Source of the DNA: an uncultured Opitutia bacterium
GTDB taxonomy: Bacteria; Verrucomicrobiota; Verrucomicrobiia; Opitutales; Opitutaceae
Direction: 5' to 3'
Length of the DNA stretch: 64,000 nucleotides
Assembly: GCA_903825285.1 (NCBI GenBank)
Contig: CAIJZY010000046.1
Location: 62,001-126,000, forward strand
Part shown: piece after piece, positions 8,341 through 18,175 of the stretch
Layout of the letters: every line of letters starts with the position of its first letter
Numbering within the stretch: position 1 is the stretch's first letter
Program-made: the position numbers and the translations under genes
Notes under the pieces: model-generated
The model's input: the letters and a program-made list of their open reading frames with translations, nothing else
Database searches by the model: none
What the model was told of the DNA's origin: nothing

Positions 8341-9756
8341 TCACTCAAACATCCGCTTGCGGTTGAGCTGCCAGATGGAGATGGCCATCACGACGGTGGT
8401 GATGCCGGCGAGGACGCCGAGGATGGGCAGCAGCTCGGTGAAAGTGCGGCCGGCCCACAGCACGGCGGCGAAGCCCTCCATGGACCAGTAGACGACGGTG
8501 AACTTCCCGATGCGCTGCATGAACTCGGGCATGAGGCTCAGGGGGAACCAGGCGCCGCCGGTGGCGCTCATGACCATGACGAGGAAGGTGGAGAGGCCGT
8601 TGGCGGCCTGGGCATTGGGCGAGACGGCGGCGATGAACATGCCGAACGAGGTGCAGGCGGCGGCGGCGGCGGCGCAGACGACGAGCAGGTTGCCGAAGTG
8701 GCCGAACACATCGATGCCGTACATCAGGCGGCCGGCGAGGAAGAGCGTGATGAGCTGCACGAGCCCGAGGAGGATGCCGTAGAAGAAGCGGCTCCACAGC
8801 AGCTGGGCGCGCGTGACCGGCGCGGAGAGCAGGCGCTGGAAGAGTCCGGTGTTTTTCTCGTCAAAGTACGCCGCCGAGGAGCCGCTGATGGCGAACAGCA
8901 GGAACATGATGGCCCAGCCGCCGACGAGCCGGGTGGCCATCGGGCTCTTCACGTCCTTCCCGACCACCTGCTCCTGGTCGATCTTCACCAGCTTGGAGAA
9001 ATAATCCGACTTCGTCTCCGGCTTGGCGGGCGTAGCCGCGGTTCCGGCGGCCGGGGTCGGCGCGGGCGCAGCCGGAGTGTTGTCCAGCCGGCGCAGGCTC
9101 GGATCGGCCGCCGGCTTGGTCGCCTGGTCGAGGCCGAGGCTGCCGGACTCGATGGTGCGCTGGATCTCGGCGGGGTCGCCGCCGAAGTTGTGCGCGATCG
9201 TCTCGGCGAGGCTGCGGTTGAACTGGGTGAAGCGGGTGTTGCCGAGGAAGGCCTGGGCGCGGGCCTGCAGCGACTGGCCCAGCAGCTCGGGCACGTTGGA
9301 GAAAATGACCTTCTGCAGCAGTCCGCTCACCGTCTGGGACTCGATCTCGTTGCGCGGGTCCGACAGGATCTTGAGGTGCAGCCCGATCGCGTCGCGCTGC
9401 ACGACGTCCTCCGGGATCACCACCGCGAACCGGAACTGGTTGTCGCGGATCGCGGGCCGCAGGTCGGCCTCGGTCAGCGGCCGCGTGGCGTGGTGGGGAA
9501 GATCATAGGTCGTGATGACCTTGAAGGCGGACTCGGCGCGGAGGGCGTCCACCAGCTTGGCGGCGCCCGGGTTGGTGCTGGCGTTGACGACGCCGAGCGG
9601 GATGCCGGACGGGCCGCTGTCGGTCTGGTTGAGGCCGAAGACCCAGCCGAAGATGTAGATCAGCGCGATCGGGACGAGGAACGTGAGGCTGACCGCGGCC
9701 CGGTTGCGGAGGAAGTTGGCGATGTCCTTCCGGACGAGGGTGAGGATGACGTGCAT
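8341..9756 (-). CDS. ABC-2 type transporter permease
   Basis: 471-residue permease of the ABC-2 exporter class. One N-terminal membrane helix (FLRNRAAVSLTFLVPIALIY) is followed by a large periplasmic domain of about 230 residues and then five or so helices in the C-terminal half, as in NatB/YhaP-type proteins. The periplasmic domain includes an Ala/Pro/Thr-rich linker (PAAPAPTPAAG). ATG 9756 lies 4 bases after the stop of the ATPase gene, so the two certainly form a unit. Substrate unknown; the family exports drugs, ions or peptides. Confidence 0.85.
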   Translation of the reverse strand: MHVILTLVRKDIANFLRNRAAVSLTFLVPIALIYIFGWVFGLNQTDSGPSGIPLGVVNASTNPGAAKLVDALRAESAFKVITTYDLPHHATRPLTEADLRPAIRDNQFRFAVVIPEDVVQRDAIGLHLKILSDPRNEIESQTVSGLLQKVIFSNVPELLGQSLQARAQAFLGNTRFTQFNRSLAETIAHNFGGDPAEIQRTIESGSLGLDQATKPAADPSLRRLDNTPAAPAPTPAAGTAATPAKPETKSDYFSKLVKIDQEQVVGKDVKSPMATRLVGGWAIMFLLFAISGSSAAYFDEKNTGLFQRLLSAPVTRAQLLWSRFFYGILLGLVQLITLFLAGRLMYGIDVFGHFGNLLVVCAAAAAACTSFGMFIAAVSPNAQAANGLSTFLVMVMSATGGAWFPLSLMPEFMQRIGKFTVVYWSMEGFAAVLWAGRTFTELLPILGVLAGITTVVMAISIWQLNRKRMFE

Positions 9757-9760
9757 GGCG

Positions 9761-10678
9761 TTACTCGCGGAGGGTCCGGCCGGTGAGGTGGAGGAAGACC
9801 GCCTCGAGCGTCGGGCGGGCGGCGGTGAAGAGGCGGGGCGGGAGCCCGAGCGCCTCGGCGCGGGCGTAGAACGCGGACAGCCGGAAGTCGGCGCGCGGCT
9901 GGAAGCGGTGGCGGCCCTCCTGCGTCACGATCGTGCCGTCGCCGCCGAGCTGGGCCGCAAGCGCGTCGGTGGCGGGCGTGGCGGGGAAACCGATCTCCTC
10001 CTCGAACGGCAGGCGCGTGAGCAGCTCGTCGAGCGTGCCCAGGGCGAGGATCCGGCCGTGGTCGATGATCGCGATGCGCGAGCACAGGCGCGTGGCCTCC
10101 TCCATGTAGTGCGTCGAGTAGATGATGGTGAGGCCGCCGCGGTTGAGGCGCTCGAGGTAGTCGAAGATGGCGTTGCGCGACTGCGGATCGACGCCGACGG
10201 TGGGCTCGTCGCAGAGCAGCAGCCGCGGCCGGTGGAGGAGGGCGGCGATGAGGTTGAGCCGGCGCTGCATGCCGCCGGAGAAGTGCTTCACCTGGTCGTG
10301 GCGGCGGTCCGCCAGCTGCACGGCCTCGAGGTCCTCGTCGATCCGCGCCCGGAGCTTCGCGCCGTGCAGGCCGTAGAGCTCGCCGAAGACGCGGAGGTTC
10401 TGCTCGGCGCTGAGCTCCTCGTAGAGCGCGATGGACTGCGGCACGAGCCCGAGCGCGGTGCGGCTGGAGGGGTCGGCGGGCGAGACCGGCGCGCCGGCGA
10501 TCGTGAGCGTGCCGGCGTCGGGCGAGCGCAGGCCGGAGGCGAGCGACATCAGCGTGGACTTGCCCGCGCCGTTGGGCCCGAGCAGCCCGAAGCATTCGCC
10601 CGGGGCGATGTCGAGGGAGACGTCATCAAGGGCCGTCAGCGCACCATAGCGCTTCGTGACGGAGCGGAGGGAGAGCAT
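9761..10678 (-). CDS. ABC transporter ATP-binding protein
   Basis: 305-residue cytosolic ATPase of the ABC-2/DRA family. Walker A is GPNGAGKST, the signature FSGGMQRR, Walker B LLLCDEPTVGVD, and the switch histidine lies in YSTHYMEEA. The region after the ATPase core (residues about 220-305) is the regulatory tail typical of drug and sodium exporters. Upstream of and coupled to the permease. The region before ATG 10678 holds a run of T and a 9-bp periodic repeat, so its promoter must lie within or beyond it. Confidence 0.9.
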   Translation of the reverse strand: MLSLRSVTKRYGALTALDDVSLDIAPGECFGLLGPNGAGKSTLMSLASGLRSPDAGTLTIAGAPVSPADPSSRTALGLVPQSIALYEELSAEQNLRVFGELYGLHGAKLRARIDEDLEAVQLADRRHDQVKHFSGGMQRRLNLIAALLHRPRLLLCDEPTVGVDPQSRNAIFDYLERLNRGGLTIIYSTHYMEEATRLCSRIAIIDHGRILALGTLDELLTRLPFEEEIGFPATPATDALAAQLGGDGTIVTQEGRHRFQPRADFRLSAFYARAEALGLPPRLFTAARPTLEAVFLHLTGRTLRE

Positions 10679-10734
10679 GGGGAATGTGGCTGGAGATGAG
10701 ATAAAACCGCGGCCGAGTCGAATGGTTACTCTTT

Positions 10735-10872
10735 TTTACCGCGCAGGTCGCGAAGCCCGCAAAGTTCAGCCCGGCCTGAGCACAAAGCGGGCCCCAATGC
10801 CCGGATCTAACCCGCACCTGGGCCCGACGAATCGGGGCTGGGCTTCGCGCCCTTCGCGCGCTTCGCGGTGAA
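10735..10872. repeat. Intergenic inverted repeat, 9-bp CGCGAAG family
   Basis: Left arm 10735-10764 and right arm 10841-10872 are imperfect reverse complements made of units like CGCGAAGCC. The ends read TTTACCGCG and CGCGGTGAA. The right arm ends 3 bases before the stop of the kinase gene. This is the same family that bounds the GxxExxY gene at 31.1 kb. Confidence 0.75.
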
Positions 10873-10875
10873 GCC

Positions 10876-11874
10876 TCACCCTGCGGTGAGCTTGGCGGCG
10901 GCGGCGCGGATGCGGGGCCAGTGGGCGTCGGGGATGGCGGCGCCGAGGTGCTGGACGGTCTCGGACCCGAGCAGCGAGCCGATGGCGCCGGCGGCGGGGA
11001 GCGGGGCGCCGCGGAGGTAGCCGTAGAGGAAGCCGGCGGCCCAGGCGTCGCCGGCCCCGGTGGTGTCGACCACGCGCTCGGCGCGGACCGGGGCGATGCG
11101 GTGCAGCTCGCGGCCGCGCGCGATCCACGCGCCCTCGGCGCCCATCTTCACCGCGGCCACGCCGCCGAAGGCGGCCAGCTCGCGCGCGAAGTCCGCGTAG
11201 TCGTCCTTGCGCTGGAACAGCGCGCCGGCCTCGTCCTCGTTGGCGAAGACCACGTCGAGGCCCTCGCGCAGCTGCGCGAAGATCCAGTCGCGGGCGGCGT
11301 TGACCACCTCGAAGGAGGCCAGGTCGATGCTGACCGTGCAGCCGGCGGCGCGGGCGGCGCGGACGACCGCGTTGGCGAGGGCGGGGTTGAAGAGCAGGTA
11401 GCCCTCGATGTGGGCGTGGCGCGAGCCGCGGAAATCCGCGGCGGTGATCTCCGCCGGCTCCAGCGTCATGGCGGCGCCGAGGTGCGTGCGGAGCGTGCGC
11501 TGGCCGTCGGGCGTGACGAGGGAGAAGCACTGCCCGTTGGGCACGGCGGCGCGCTTGAACCGGGAGCCGTCGCAGCCCGCGGCCACGAAGCTCGCGTAGT
11601 ACTGGTCGCCGGTGACGTCGGTGCCGATCTTGCCGAGGTAGGTGGTGCGGACGCCCAGCCGCGCCGCGCCGAGCGTGGTGTTGGCCGCGGAGCCGCCGGT
11701 CTGCCGGGCGATGTGGCCGCCGACGCGGCGGACAAGCGCGGCGATGTCGGCGTCGTCCACCAGCACCATGCCGCCCTTGGCGCCGGTCACGTGGGCCGCC
11801 AGGAACGCGTCATCCACGTGCGCGAGCAGGTCCATGATGGGATTGCCGACACCGATGAGGTCGAAGGAGGTCAT
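10876..11874 (-). CDS. PfkB-family sugar/nucleoside kinase (adenosine-kinase-like)
   Basis: 332-residue ribokinase-fold kinase. The N-terminus GVGNPIMDLLAHV, the substrate loop QTGGSAANT and the catalytic/anion-hole motif DTTGAGDAWAAGF (aspartate base) are intact. The length and N-terminus resemble the bacterial adenosine-kinase-like branch, but substrate cannot be fixed from sequence. ATG 11874 was preferred because the long upstream extension overlaps the next gene. It lies downstream of the DUF6941-type gene on the same strand, 35 bases away. Confidence 0.85.
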   Translation of the reverse strand: MTSFDLIGVGNPIMDLLAHVDDAFLAAHVTGAKGGMVLVDDADIAALVRRVGGHIARQTGGSAANTTLGAARLGVRTTYLGKIGTDVTGDQYYASFVAAGCDGSRFKRAAVPNGQCFSLVTPDGQRTLRTHLGAAMTLEPAEITAADFRGSRHAHIEGYLLFNPALANAVVRAARAAGCTVSIDLASFEVVNAARDWIFAQLREGLDVVFANEDEAGALFQRKDDYADFARELAAFGGVAAVKMGAEGAWIARGRELHRIAPVRAERVVDTTGAGDAWAAGFLYGYLRGAPLPAAGAIGSLLGSETVQHLGAAIPDAHWPRIRAAAAKLTAG

Positions 11875-11909
11875 GATTTCAGGGGGGCGGGAAAAGGGGG
11901 CGGGGGCGC

Positions 11910-12296
11910 TCAACCGTTGCTGACGGTCAGGTTGGTGGCGAGCAGCGGCTCCTCGTCCACCTCGATCAGGATGGAGTAGTCGCCGGGTGTGGGGAAGGTG
12001 AGGTTGCGGATTTCGTTGATGAGGTTGATCCGGTGGAGCGGGCTGTGCGACTCGAACGGGCGGTCGATCAGGACCTGGAGCTGCGTGGGGTCGAGGCCCA
12101 TGGACAGGCGCATCCGGTGCGGGCCGGGCGCGCAGTCGGTGATCGTGAGGAACCAGACCATGAAGGGGTGCGCGACCGGGAACTGGCGGGCGTTGATGTT
12201 GGAGAACGCGCCGAGGATCGTGTGCTTGCCCGTGCCGGGGTCGATGTGGACGCCGTCGCAGGTGAGCCAGGCCAGGAGCTGCGGCTTCGATTGCAT
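11910..12296 (-). CDS. DUF6941-like protein
   Basis: 128-residue soluble protein beginning MQSKPQLLAWLTCDGVHID. The CDGVHIDPGTGKHTILGAF opening and the all-beta pattern (PGPHRMRLSMGL, TFPTPGDYSILIEVD) resemble the DUF6941 family, of unknown function and often described near regulators. Start taken at ATG 12296; a longer in-frame version to 12395 would overlap the divergent small membrane gene. Function unknown. Confidence 0.55.
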   Translation of the reverse strand: MQSKPQLLAWLTCDGVHIDPGTGKHTILGAFSNINARQFPVAHPFMVWFLTITDCAPGPHRMRLSMGLDPTQLQVLIDRPFESHSPLHRINLINEIRNLTFPTPGDYSILIEVDEEPLLATNLTVSNG

Positions 12297-12393
12297 GGCG
12301 GAAGTGGGGGCGGGCGCGGGGAGCGGGGCAATCCCATTTCCACCGGGCGAATATTTCATGGTCTCCGGCCGGATTCGGGATAACCACGACAGC

Positions 12394-12585
12394 ATGACCC
12401 CGCCGACCAGCGTCCTCGACTCCCTCGCGGCCTACCCGCGGTGGCTCGTGGCGGCGTGCCTGACGGTCGTGGCGGCGGCGCTCATCTGGGTGATGGCCAA
12501 GGTGCTGAAGTGGACGCTCTACCTGCTGATCGGCCTCGTGCTGATCGGGGGCGCGGCGACCACGATCTGGCTGCTCCTGCACTGA
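12394..12585 (+). CDS. Small two-helix membrane protein (63 aa)
   Basis: ATG 12394 gives MTPPTSVLDSLAAYPRWLV with two hydrophobic helices (about residues 16-34 and 41-61) joined by KVLKW. No known family. It is divergent from the DUF6941-type gene, with about 97 bases between the starts, and precedes pyrG by 105 bases. Support is the clean two-helix composition in a space otherwise without a gene. Confidence 0.5.
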   Translation: MTPPTSVLDSLAAYPRWLVAACLTVVAAALIWVMAKVLKWTLYLLIGLVLIGGAATTIWLLLH

Positions 12586-14313
<1,728 letters not shown>

Positions 14314-14370
14314 TCGAACCGCGGGCGCCCGTGGCGGTCTGGCGGAGCGCCGCCCGAATGACCGCTTTCC

Positions 14371-14402
14371 CTTTCGTGCATTCTGTGTATTTCGTGGTGG
14401 CC
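14371..14402. repeat. Single 9-bp periodic arm before kdsA
   Basis: CTTTCGTGCATTCTGTGTATT and on to TTCGTGGTGG, a right-hand arm of the CACGAAATA family, ending 8 bases before the kdsA ATG. No left partner is evident. Confidence 0.6.
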
Positions 14403-14410
14403 ATCCGCTG

Positions 14411-15205
14411 ATGCTCTTTCACCCCCAGAAACTCCTCCTCATCGCCGGGCCCTGCTCGCTGGAGAACGAGCGCGTCTGCCGCGCCGTCGCCGTCACGCTG
14501 GGCCGCATCCGGCGGAAATTCCCCGAGCTGAACCTCGTGTTCAAGGGCTCCTTCGACAAGGCCAACCGCACCTCCGTGAAGGGCGCCCGCGGCACCGGCC
14601 TCGAGGCCGGGCTCGAGCTGCTCGCGATGGTGAAGCGCGACTACGGCTTCCCGGTGCTCACCGACATCCACGAGCGCGCGCAGGTGCCGGCGGTCGCCTC
14701 GGTGTGCGACGTGCTCCAGATCCCCGCCTTCCTCAGCCGCCAGACCGACCTCCTCCTCGCCGCCGCCGCCAGCGGGCGCGTGGTCAACGTCAAGAAGGGC
14801 CAGTTCCTCTCCCCGCACGAGATGACCTATGTCACCGGCAAGCTGCGCGAGGGCCGGGCGAAGGAGATCTGGCAGACCGAGCGCGGCACCACCTTCGGCT
14901 ACGGCAACCTGGTCGTGGACATGCGCTCGTTCCCCATCATGCGGGAGAACGGCTACCCGACGATCCTCGACGCCACGCACAGCGTGCAGCTCCCCGGCGC
15001 CGCCGGCGGCAAGAGCGGGGGCCAGCGCGAGTTCGTCGCCCCGCTCGCCAGGGCCGCGCTCGCCGCGGGCGCCGACGGGCTGTTCCTCGAGACGCATCCC
15101 AACCCGGCCAAGGCCATCTCCGACGGGCCGAACATGATCCCGCTCGACGAGCTCCCCGCGCTGCTGGCCGACTGCCTCGCCGTCTGGAAAGCCGTGCGCC
15201 AGTAG
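14411..15205 (+). CDS. kdsA: 3-deoxy-8-phosphooctulonate synthase (KDO-8-P synthase)
   Basis: 264-residue TIM-barrel enzyme that condenses PEP with arabinose 5-phosphate to give KDO-8-P for lipopolysaccharide, so the cell has a Gram-negative outer membrane. Motifs: [56 protein letters not shown] and [17 protein letters not shown] 14411. It lies about 100 bases after pyrG on the same strand with a repeat arm between them. It draws on arabinose 5-phosphate, which is not a product of the araBAD pathway downstream. Confidence 0.96.
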   Translation: MLFHPQKLLLIAGPCSLENERVCRAVAVTLGRIRRKFPELNLVFKGSFDKANRTSVKGARGTGLEAGLELLAMVKRDYGFPVLTDIHERAQVPAVASVCDVLQIPAFLSRQTDLLLAAAASGRVVNVKKGQFLSPHEMTYVTGKLREGRAKEIWQTERGTTFGYGNLVVDMRSFPIMRENGYPTILDATHSVQLPGAAGGKSGGQREFVAPLARAALAAGADGLFLETHPNPAKAISDGPNMIPLDELPALLADCLAVWKAVRQ

Positions 15206-15215
15206 CGCGCCCGGC

Positions 15216-15298
15216 GGTCGCAGGTCGGAATGTCGGGTGACCGGCGGACGGGCCGACCGCCGGCACCCCGAGCTGCGAACTCCGAACTGCGATCGCCG
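15216..15298. repeat. Intergenic inverted repeat, 7-bp unit family
   Basis: Left arm 15216-15240 (GGTCGCA/GGTCGGA units) and right arm 15270-15298 (ACTCCGA/ACTGCGA units) are degenerate reverse complements in the kdsA to lipoyl-protein gap. Confidence 0.55.
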
Positions 15299-15363
15299 CC
15301 CTCCCCGCCGCTCCTTGACCGAGGCGGGCGGACCCCCACACTCGCGGCAACCAAATCCCCGCC

Positions 15364-15834
15364 ATGGACACCCTTCTTATCGACGTGCCGGTCCCTTCGA
15401 TGGGCGCGACTGTCAGTGAACTCAATGTGATCGTGATCAAGGTCAGCCCCGGCGACCGGGTGACCAAGGGCCAGCGCCTGGCCGACCTGGAAAGCGACAA
15501 GTCGGCCTTTGAATTCGAGAGCCCGTGCGACGGCATCGTGCGCGAGATGCTCGGCCAGCCCGGGGCGACGATGAAGTCGGGGGATGTTTTCTGCCGGATC
15601 GAGACCACGGACAGCACGCTGCGGCACCTCGCGGAGCCGGCCGCACCCGCGCCCGCGGCGCCCGCGCCGAAGGCGGCGGGCCCGGTGGTCTGGACGCCCC
15701 GCGCGACCAAGCTGGCGCAGGAGGCGGGGCTCGATCCCGCGAAGATCACCGACATCGAGGCGACCGGCCCCGGCCACCGCGTCTCCGGCGACGACGTCCA
15801 GCGCTACCTCGCCGCGCGCAAGGGCCAGGATTGA
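15364..15834 (+). CDS. Lipoyl domain plus E3-binding domain protein without acyltransferase
   Basis: 156 residues. Residues 1-80 form a lipoyl/biotinyl domain with the modified-lysine segment DLESDKSAFEFESP. An Ala/Pro linker follows. Residues about 113-150 form a peripheral subunit-binding domain (PRATKLAQEAGLDPAKI then GHRVSGDDVQRYL). The family's usual 2-oxoacid acyltransferase domain (about 230 residues) is missing and the stop is clean. It may be an accessory swinging-arm protein for a 2-oxoacid dehydrogenase encoded elsewhere. No E1 or E3 gene is nearby. The stop abuts a nested palindrome exactly. Confidence 0.8.
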   Translation: MDTLLIDVPVPSMGATVSELNVIVIKVSPGDRVTKGQRLADLESDKSAFEFESPCDGIVREMLGQPGATMKSGDVFCRIETTDSTLRHLAEPAAPAPAAPAPKAAGPVVWTPRATKLAQEAGLDPAKITDIEATGPGHRVSGDDVQRYLAARKGQD

Positions 15835-15990
15835 TTCACCACGAAGGTCACGAAGCGCACAAAGCCTTCGCGGGCTTGGCGGTCTTCGCGGTTAGATTCC
15901 ATTTCCGTCCAAACCAGTTACCGCGAAGCGCGCGAAGATCGCGAAGCCCGGCAGGTTTGGACTTCGTGCGCTTCGTGAGCTTTGTGGTAA
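15835..15990. repeat. Nested palindrome filling a convergent gap
   Basis: Outer arms 15835-15864 and 15962-15990 (CACGAAG 9-mers) enclose inner arms 15865-15894 and 15918-15949 (CGCGAAG 9-mers). Both pairs are inverted and concentric. It starts at the base after one stop codon and ends 4 bases before the other. Confidence 0.8.
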
Positions 15991-15994
15991 AACC

Positions 15995-16750
15995 TCAGGT
16001 CGCCTGCAGCTCGTAGCTCAGCACGCTGAGCGCGTAGGTGGCGGCGGTCTCGCAGCGCAGCACGAGCGGGCCGAGCGTGATGGGCTCGAAGCCGCAGGTC
16101 TTGGCGAGGCTCAGCTCGGCGGGAGTGAAGTCGCCCTCGGGACCGATGAGCCAGACGACCGTGCGCGGCGCGCGGCCCTGCGCGGCGTGAAAGGCGGCGA
16201 GCACGGTCTTCAGCGACTTGGCGCCGGGCTGCAGGCTGGCGATGAGCTTCAGGTCGTAGCCGCGCGCCGACTCCATGAACGCGGCGGCCGGCTGCACCGG
16301 CGCCACCTCGGGCAGGAACGGGTTGCCGCACTGCTTGGCGGCCTCGAGCGCGGCGGTCTGCCACTTCTCCGTCTTCCGGTCGGAGCGCTCGGCGGCCAGG
16401 TGCACCTGCGTGCGCTCGCTCTCGAGCGGGACGATCCGCGCGGCCCCGATCTCGGTGGCCTTGCGCACGATCGCGTCCATCGACGGCCCCTTCGGCAGCG
16501 CCTGGCCGAGCGTGATGGCGTAGGGGAGGGGCTTGGCTTTCTGGCGGAAGCGCACCTTCAGCAGCGCCGCGTTCTTCCGGTCGGCGGCCAGCTCGCAGAT
16601 CCACTCGGTGCCGCGGCCGTCGAACGCGACGACCGTGTCGCCGGGACGCGCGCGGTTGACCGCGACCAGGTGGTGGGACTCGTCGGCGCTGAGCGTGAGC
16701 TCCGCCGGCTCGGCGGTGGGCGGCGTGCAGTAGACGCGGAAGTCGGGCAT
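15995..16750 (-). CDS. rsmE: 16S rRNA (uracil1498-N3)-methyltransferase RsmE
   Basis: 251-residue SPOUT-class RNA methyltransferase that methylates U1498 of 16S rRNA. The knotted SAM site is seen in LIGPEGDFTPAEL and the LGPLVLRCETAATYAL C-terminus. The N-terminal PUA-like RNA-binding region includes SADESHHLVAVNRARPGD. ATG 16750 matches family length. Single minus-strand gene converging on the lipoyl protein. Confidence 0.93.
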   Translation of the reverse strand: MPDFRVYCTPPTAEPAELTLSADESHHLVAVNRARPGDTVVAFDGRGTEWICELAADRKNAALLKVRFRQKAKPLPYAITLGQALPKGPSMDAIVRKATEIGAARIVPLESERTQVHLAAERSDRKTEKWQTAALEAAKQCGNPFLPEVAPVQPAAAFMESARGYDLKLIASLQPGAKSLKTVLAAFHAAQGRAPRTVVWLIGPEGDFTPAELSLAKTCGFEPITLGPLVLRCETAATYALSVLSYELQAT

Positions 16751-16840
16751 GGCGGCGAAAGGGTTCGGGTTGCGGCCACTACGTTTGGCGCGATCAGGGC
16801 CCCCAGCTCAATCCAAACCCGTCCGCTCCATCCGGCCCGG

Positions 16841-16876
16841 AAAAACAAAAGGGCGCCGGATTTTCATCCGGCGCCC
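16841..16876 (-). terminator. Rho-independent terminator, minus strand
   Basis: A perfect 10-bp stem GGGCGCCGGA / TCCGGCGCCC (16851-16860 with 16867-16876) has a 6-base loop. On the minus strand it is followed by TTTTGTTTTT. It would end transcripts coming from the lipoprotein gene or from an RNA in the 16.9-17.2 kb gap, before rsmE begins. Confidence 0.85.
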
Positions 16877-17071
16877 CCTTGAAACTACAAACCTTTTGCT
16901 AACCCCTTGGGTAACTAAATACGCAGGGAAAGACGCGGGCCGGTCCGGAACGTTCAAACATGGAGCAACAATCGCCCGCGGCGCTTGTTGGATCGTAGCC
17001 TAAGAGCGAGCCGGGCCAGCCCTTAACGTCATTCGCATGACATTATGAAATCAGTCCGATGTTTGGGCAGG

Positions 17072-17103
17072 TTTGACCGCCAAGACCGCGCAGCCCGCGA
17101 AGG
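17072..17103. repeat. Single 9-bp CGCGAAG-family arm
   Basis: TTTGACCGCCAAGACCGCG followed by CAGCCCGCGAAGG, the same arm type as 31041-31070. A weak partner (GTGTGCTTGGCGG) follows at about 17118. Confidence 0.5.
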
Positions 17104-17229
17104 CTGGAGCCGGGTTTGTGTGCTTGGCGGCCCGGCGTGAGGCGTCGGGCTAGGCGACAACGGAGGGTCCTTCTTAGCTGAAGCTTCGAAGGGCAACCTT
17201 CGCCGGCACTACAATCGCGACAAACAAAA

Positions 17230-17754
17230 CTAGGGAGTCGGAGGCCGCGGAACAGAACCACTGAATACCTGCCATTTCCAGTTCTCGCCTCGTTTCACCA
17301 AGCAGATCGTGAAGCGGTAAGGGGTGCGGGTGATCTTGCCTTCACCTTCATTGATAACCTCCGCCCCCTCGCCGAAAATCCAGGCCGTCTGGCCCTCGAC
17401 GTGAACGGTGACGCTCGGCATGTCGAACGACAGGACGAAGGGCAGCGCGTAGATCTCCTTCAGGTGAGAGGAGAGGACTTGCCGTCCCTTGAACACTTCA
17501 CCCACGTCAGATCCGACGAGCATGATGTCATCGGAGTCGTCGAACAGCGCCATCGTCGCGGCCACATCACGATGCAGGGTGGCCGCGTTCAGCGCCTCCA
17601 GGGTTTTGCGGACATCCTGGCTGTCGCGGTGCGAAGTCCCCACCTGGCTTGTTCCTTCTTTCCCTCCCGAGTTGATGCTGATGCATCCAGATGTGAGCGC
17701 GAATGCGCCAAGCATGATCAGGGTAACCGGCAGGTAATGGCGAATTTGGGGCAT
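17230..17754 (-). CDS. NTF2/SnoaL-like lipoprotein
   Basis: 174 residues. The N-terminus MPQIRHYLPVTLIMLGAFAL then TSGC is a lipoprotein signal peptide with lipobox cysteine. The mature part has the cone-shaped NTF2-like pattern: ALNAATLHRDVAATMALFD, VFKGRQVLSSHLKEI, TAWIFGEGAEVI, and a final W-rich strand ENWKWQVFSGSV. Such domains bind small ligands or degrade them; no catalytic residues can be named. Start at ATG 17754, because the longer frame upstream translates the tRNA-Leu gene. It has lower GC and a looser neighbourhood than the housekeeping genes. Confidence 0.75.
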   Translation of the reverse strand: MPQIRHYLPVTLIMLGAFALTSGCISINSGGKEGTSQVGTSHRDSQDVRKTLEALNAATLHRDVAATMALFDDSDDIMLVGSDVGEVFKGRQVLSSHLKEIYALPFVLSFDMPSVTVHVEGQTAWIFGEGAEVINEGEGKITRTPYRFTICLVKRGENWKWQVFSGSVPRPPTP

Positions 17755-17900
17755 GCGCGTCTGTCTATTGGCCGCATTTATGATTTCCAGTCGAAATTGC
17801 CGACTGCCATCAATGGTCCGGCAAGTGGCCCTCACGCTTCGAGCCTTTGCGCGAGAAGTCGGCGCGGCAGTCTTCCGGCCACTGCTGTGGCGGCGAAGAC

Positions 17901-17988
17901 TGGTGCCCAGAGTGGGGGTCGAACCCACATGACTTTTGAGGTCGACGGATTTTGAGTCCGTTGCGTCTGCCAATTCCGCCATCCGGGC
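17901..17988 (-). tRNA. tRNA-Leu (anticodon CAA)
   Basis: 88-nt class-II tRNA with encoded CCA. The acceptor stem is GCCCGGA/TCTGGGC. The D-arm begins TGGCGGAATTGGCAGACGC. The anticodon arm ACGGA-CTCAAAA-TCCGT gives anticodon CAA (reads UUG). A long variable arm and GTGGGTTCGACCCCCAC T-arm follow. It lies 146 nt upstream of the lipoprotein gene on the same strand. Confidence 0.97.
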
Positions 17989-18175
17989 CACGGAGGGTTG
18001 GCGCAACCTAGAATCGGTCCCCGCCGTGTAAACTGCTATTTTGTCCCCAGTAGCCTCCGCCTTGGGAAAAATCCCCTCCAGCTGGCTTCCGAAGCATCGC
18101 CCACCGGCTTTGCTATTTGATCAATTGAGGACGACGGTCCTTCGGTGCCGAAGGGCCACAACAAACAGTCGCCCG

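Larger units (their letters stand above)
16751..17229. other. 479-bp intergenic stretch, possible RNA
   Basis: No convincing protein gene. It holds a strong minus-strand terminator (16841-16876), a lower-GC segment (about 16880-16990), and a repeat arm at 17072-17103 followed by partly self-complementary GC-rich sequence to about 17150. A short 20-codon frame at 16899-16961 is not convincing. I could not match it to tmRNA, RNase P or SRP RNA signatures. Confidence 0.4.

Noticed and set aside
16899-16961. A 20-codon minus-strand frame before the terminator
   Set aside because: Too short, no ribosome binding site, and no reason to think it is translated, though a leader peptide cannot be excluded.
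17901-18006. A protein start reading through the tRNA (MAELADATDSKSVD...)
   Set aside because: This is the well-known translation of a tRNA-Leu gene; the lipoprotein starts at 17754.
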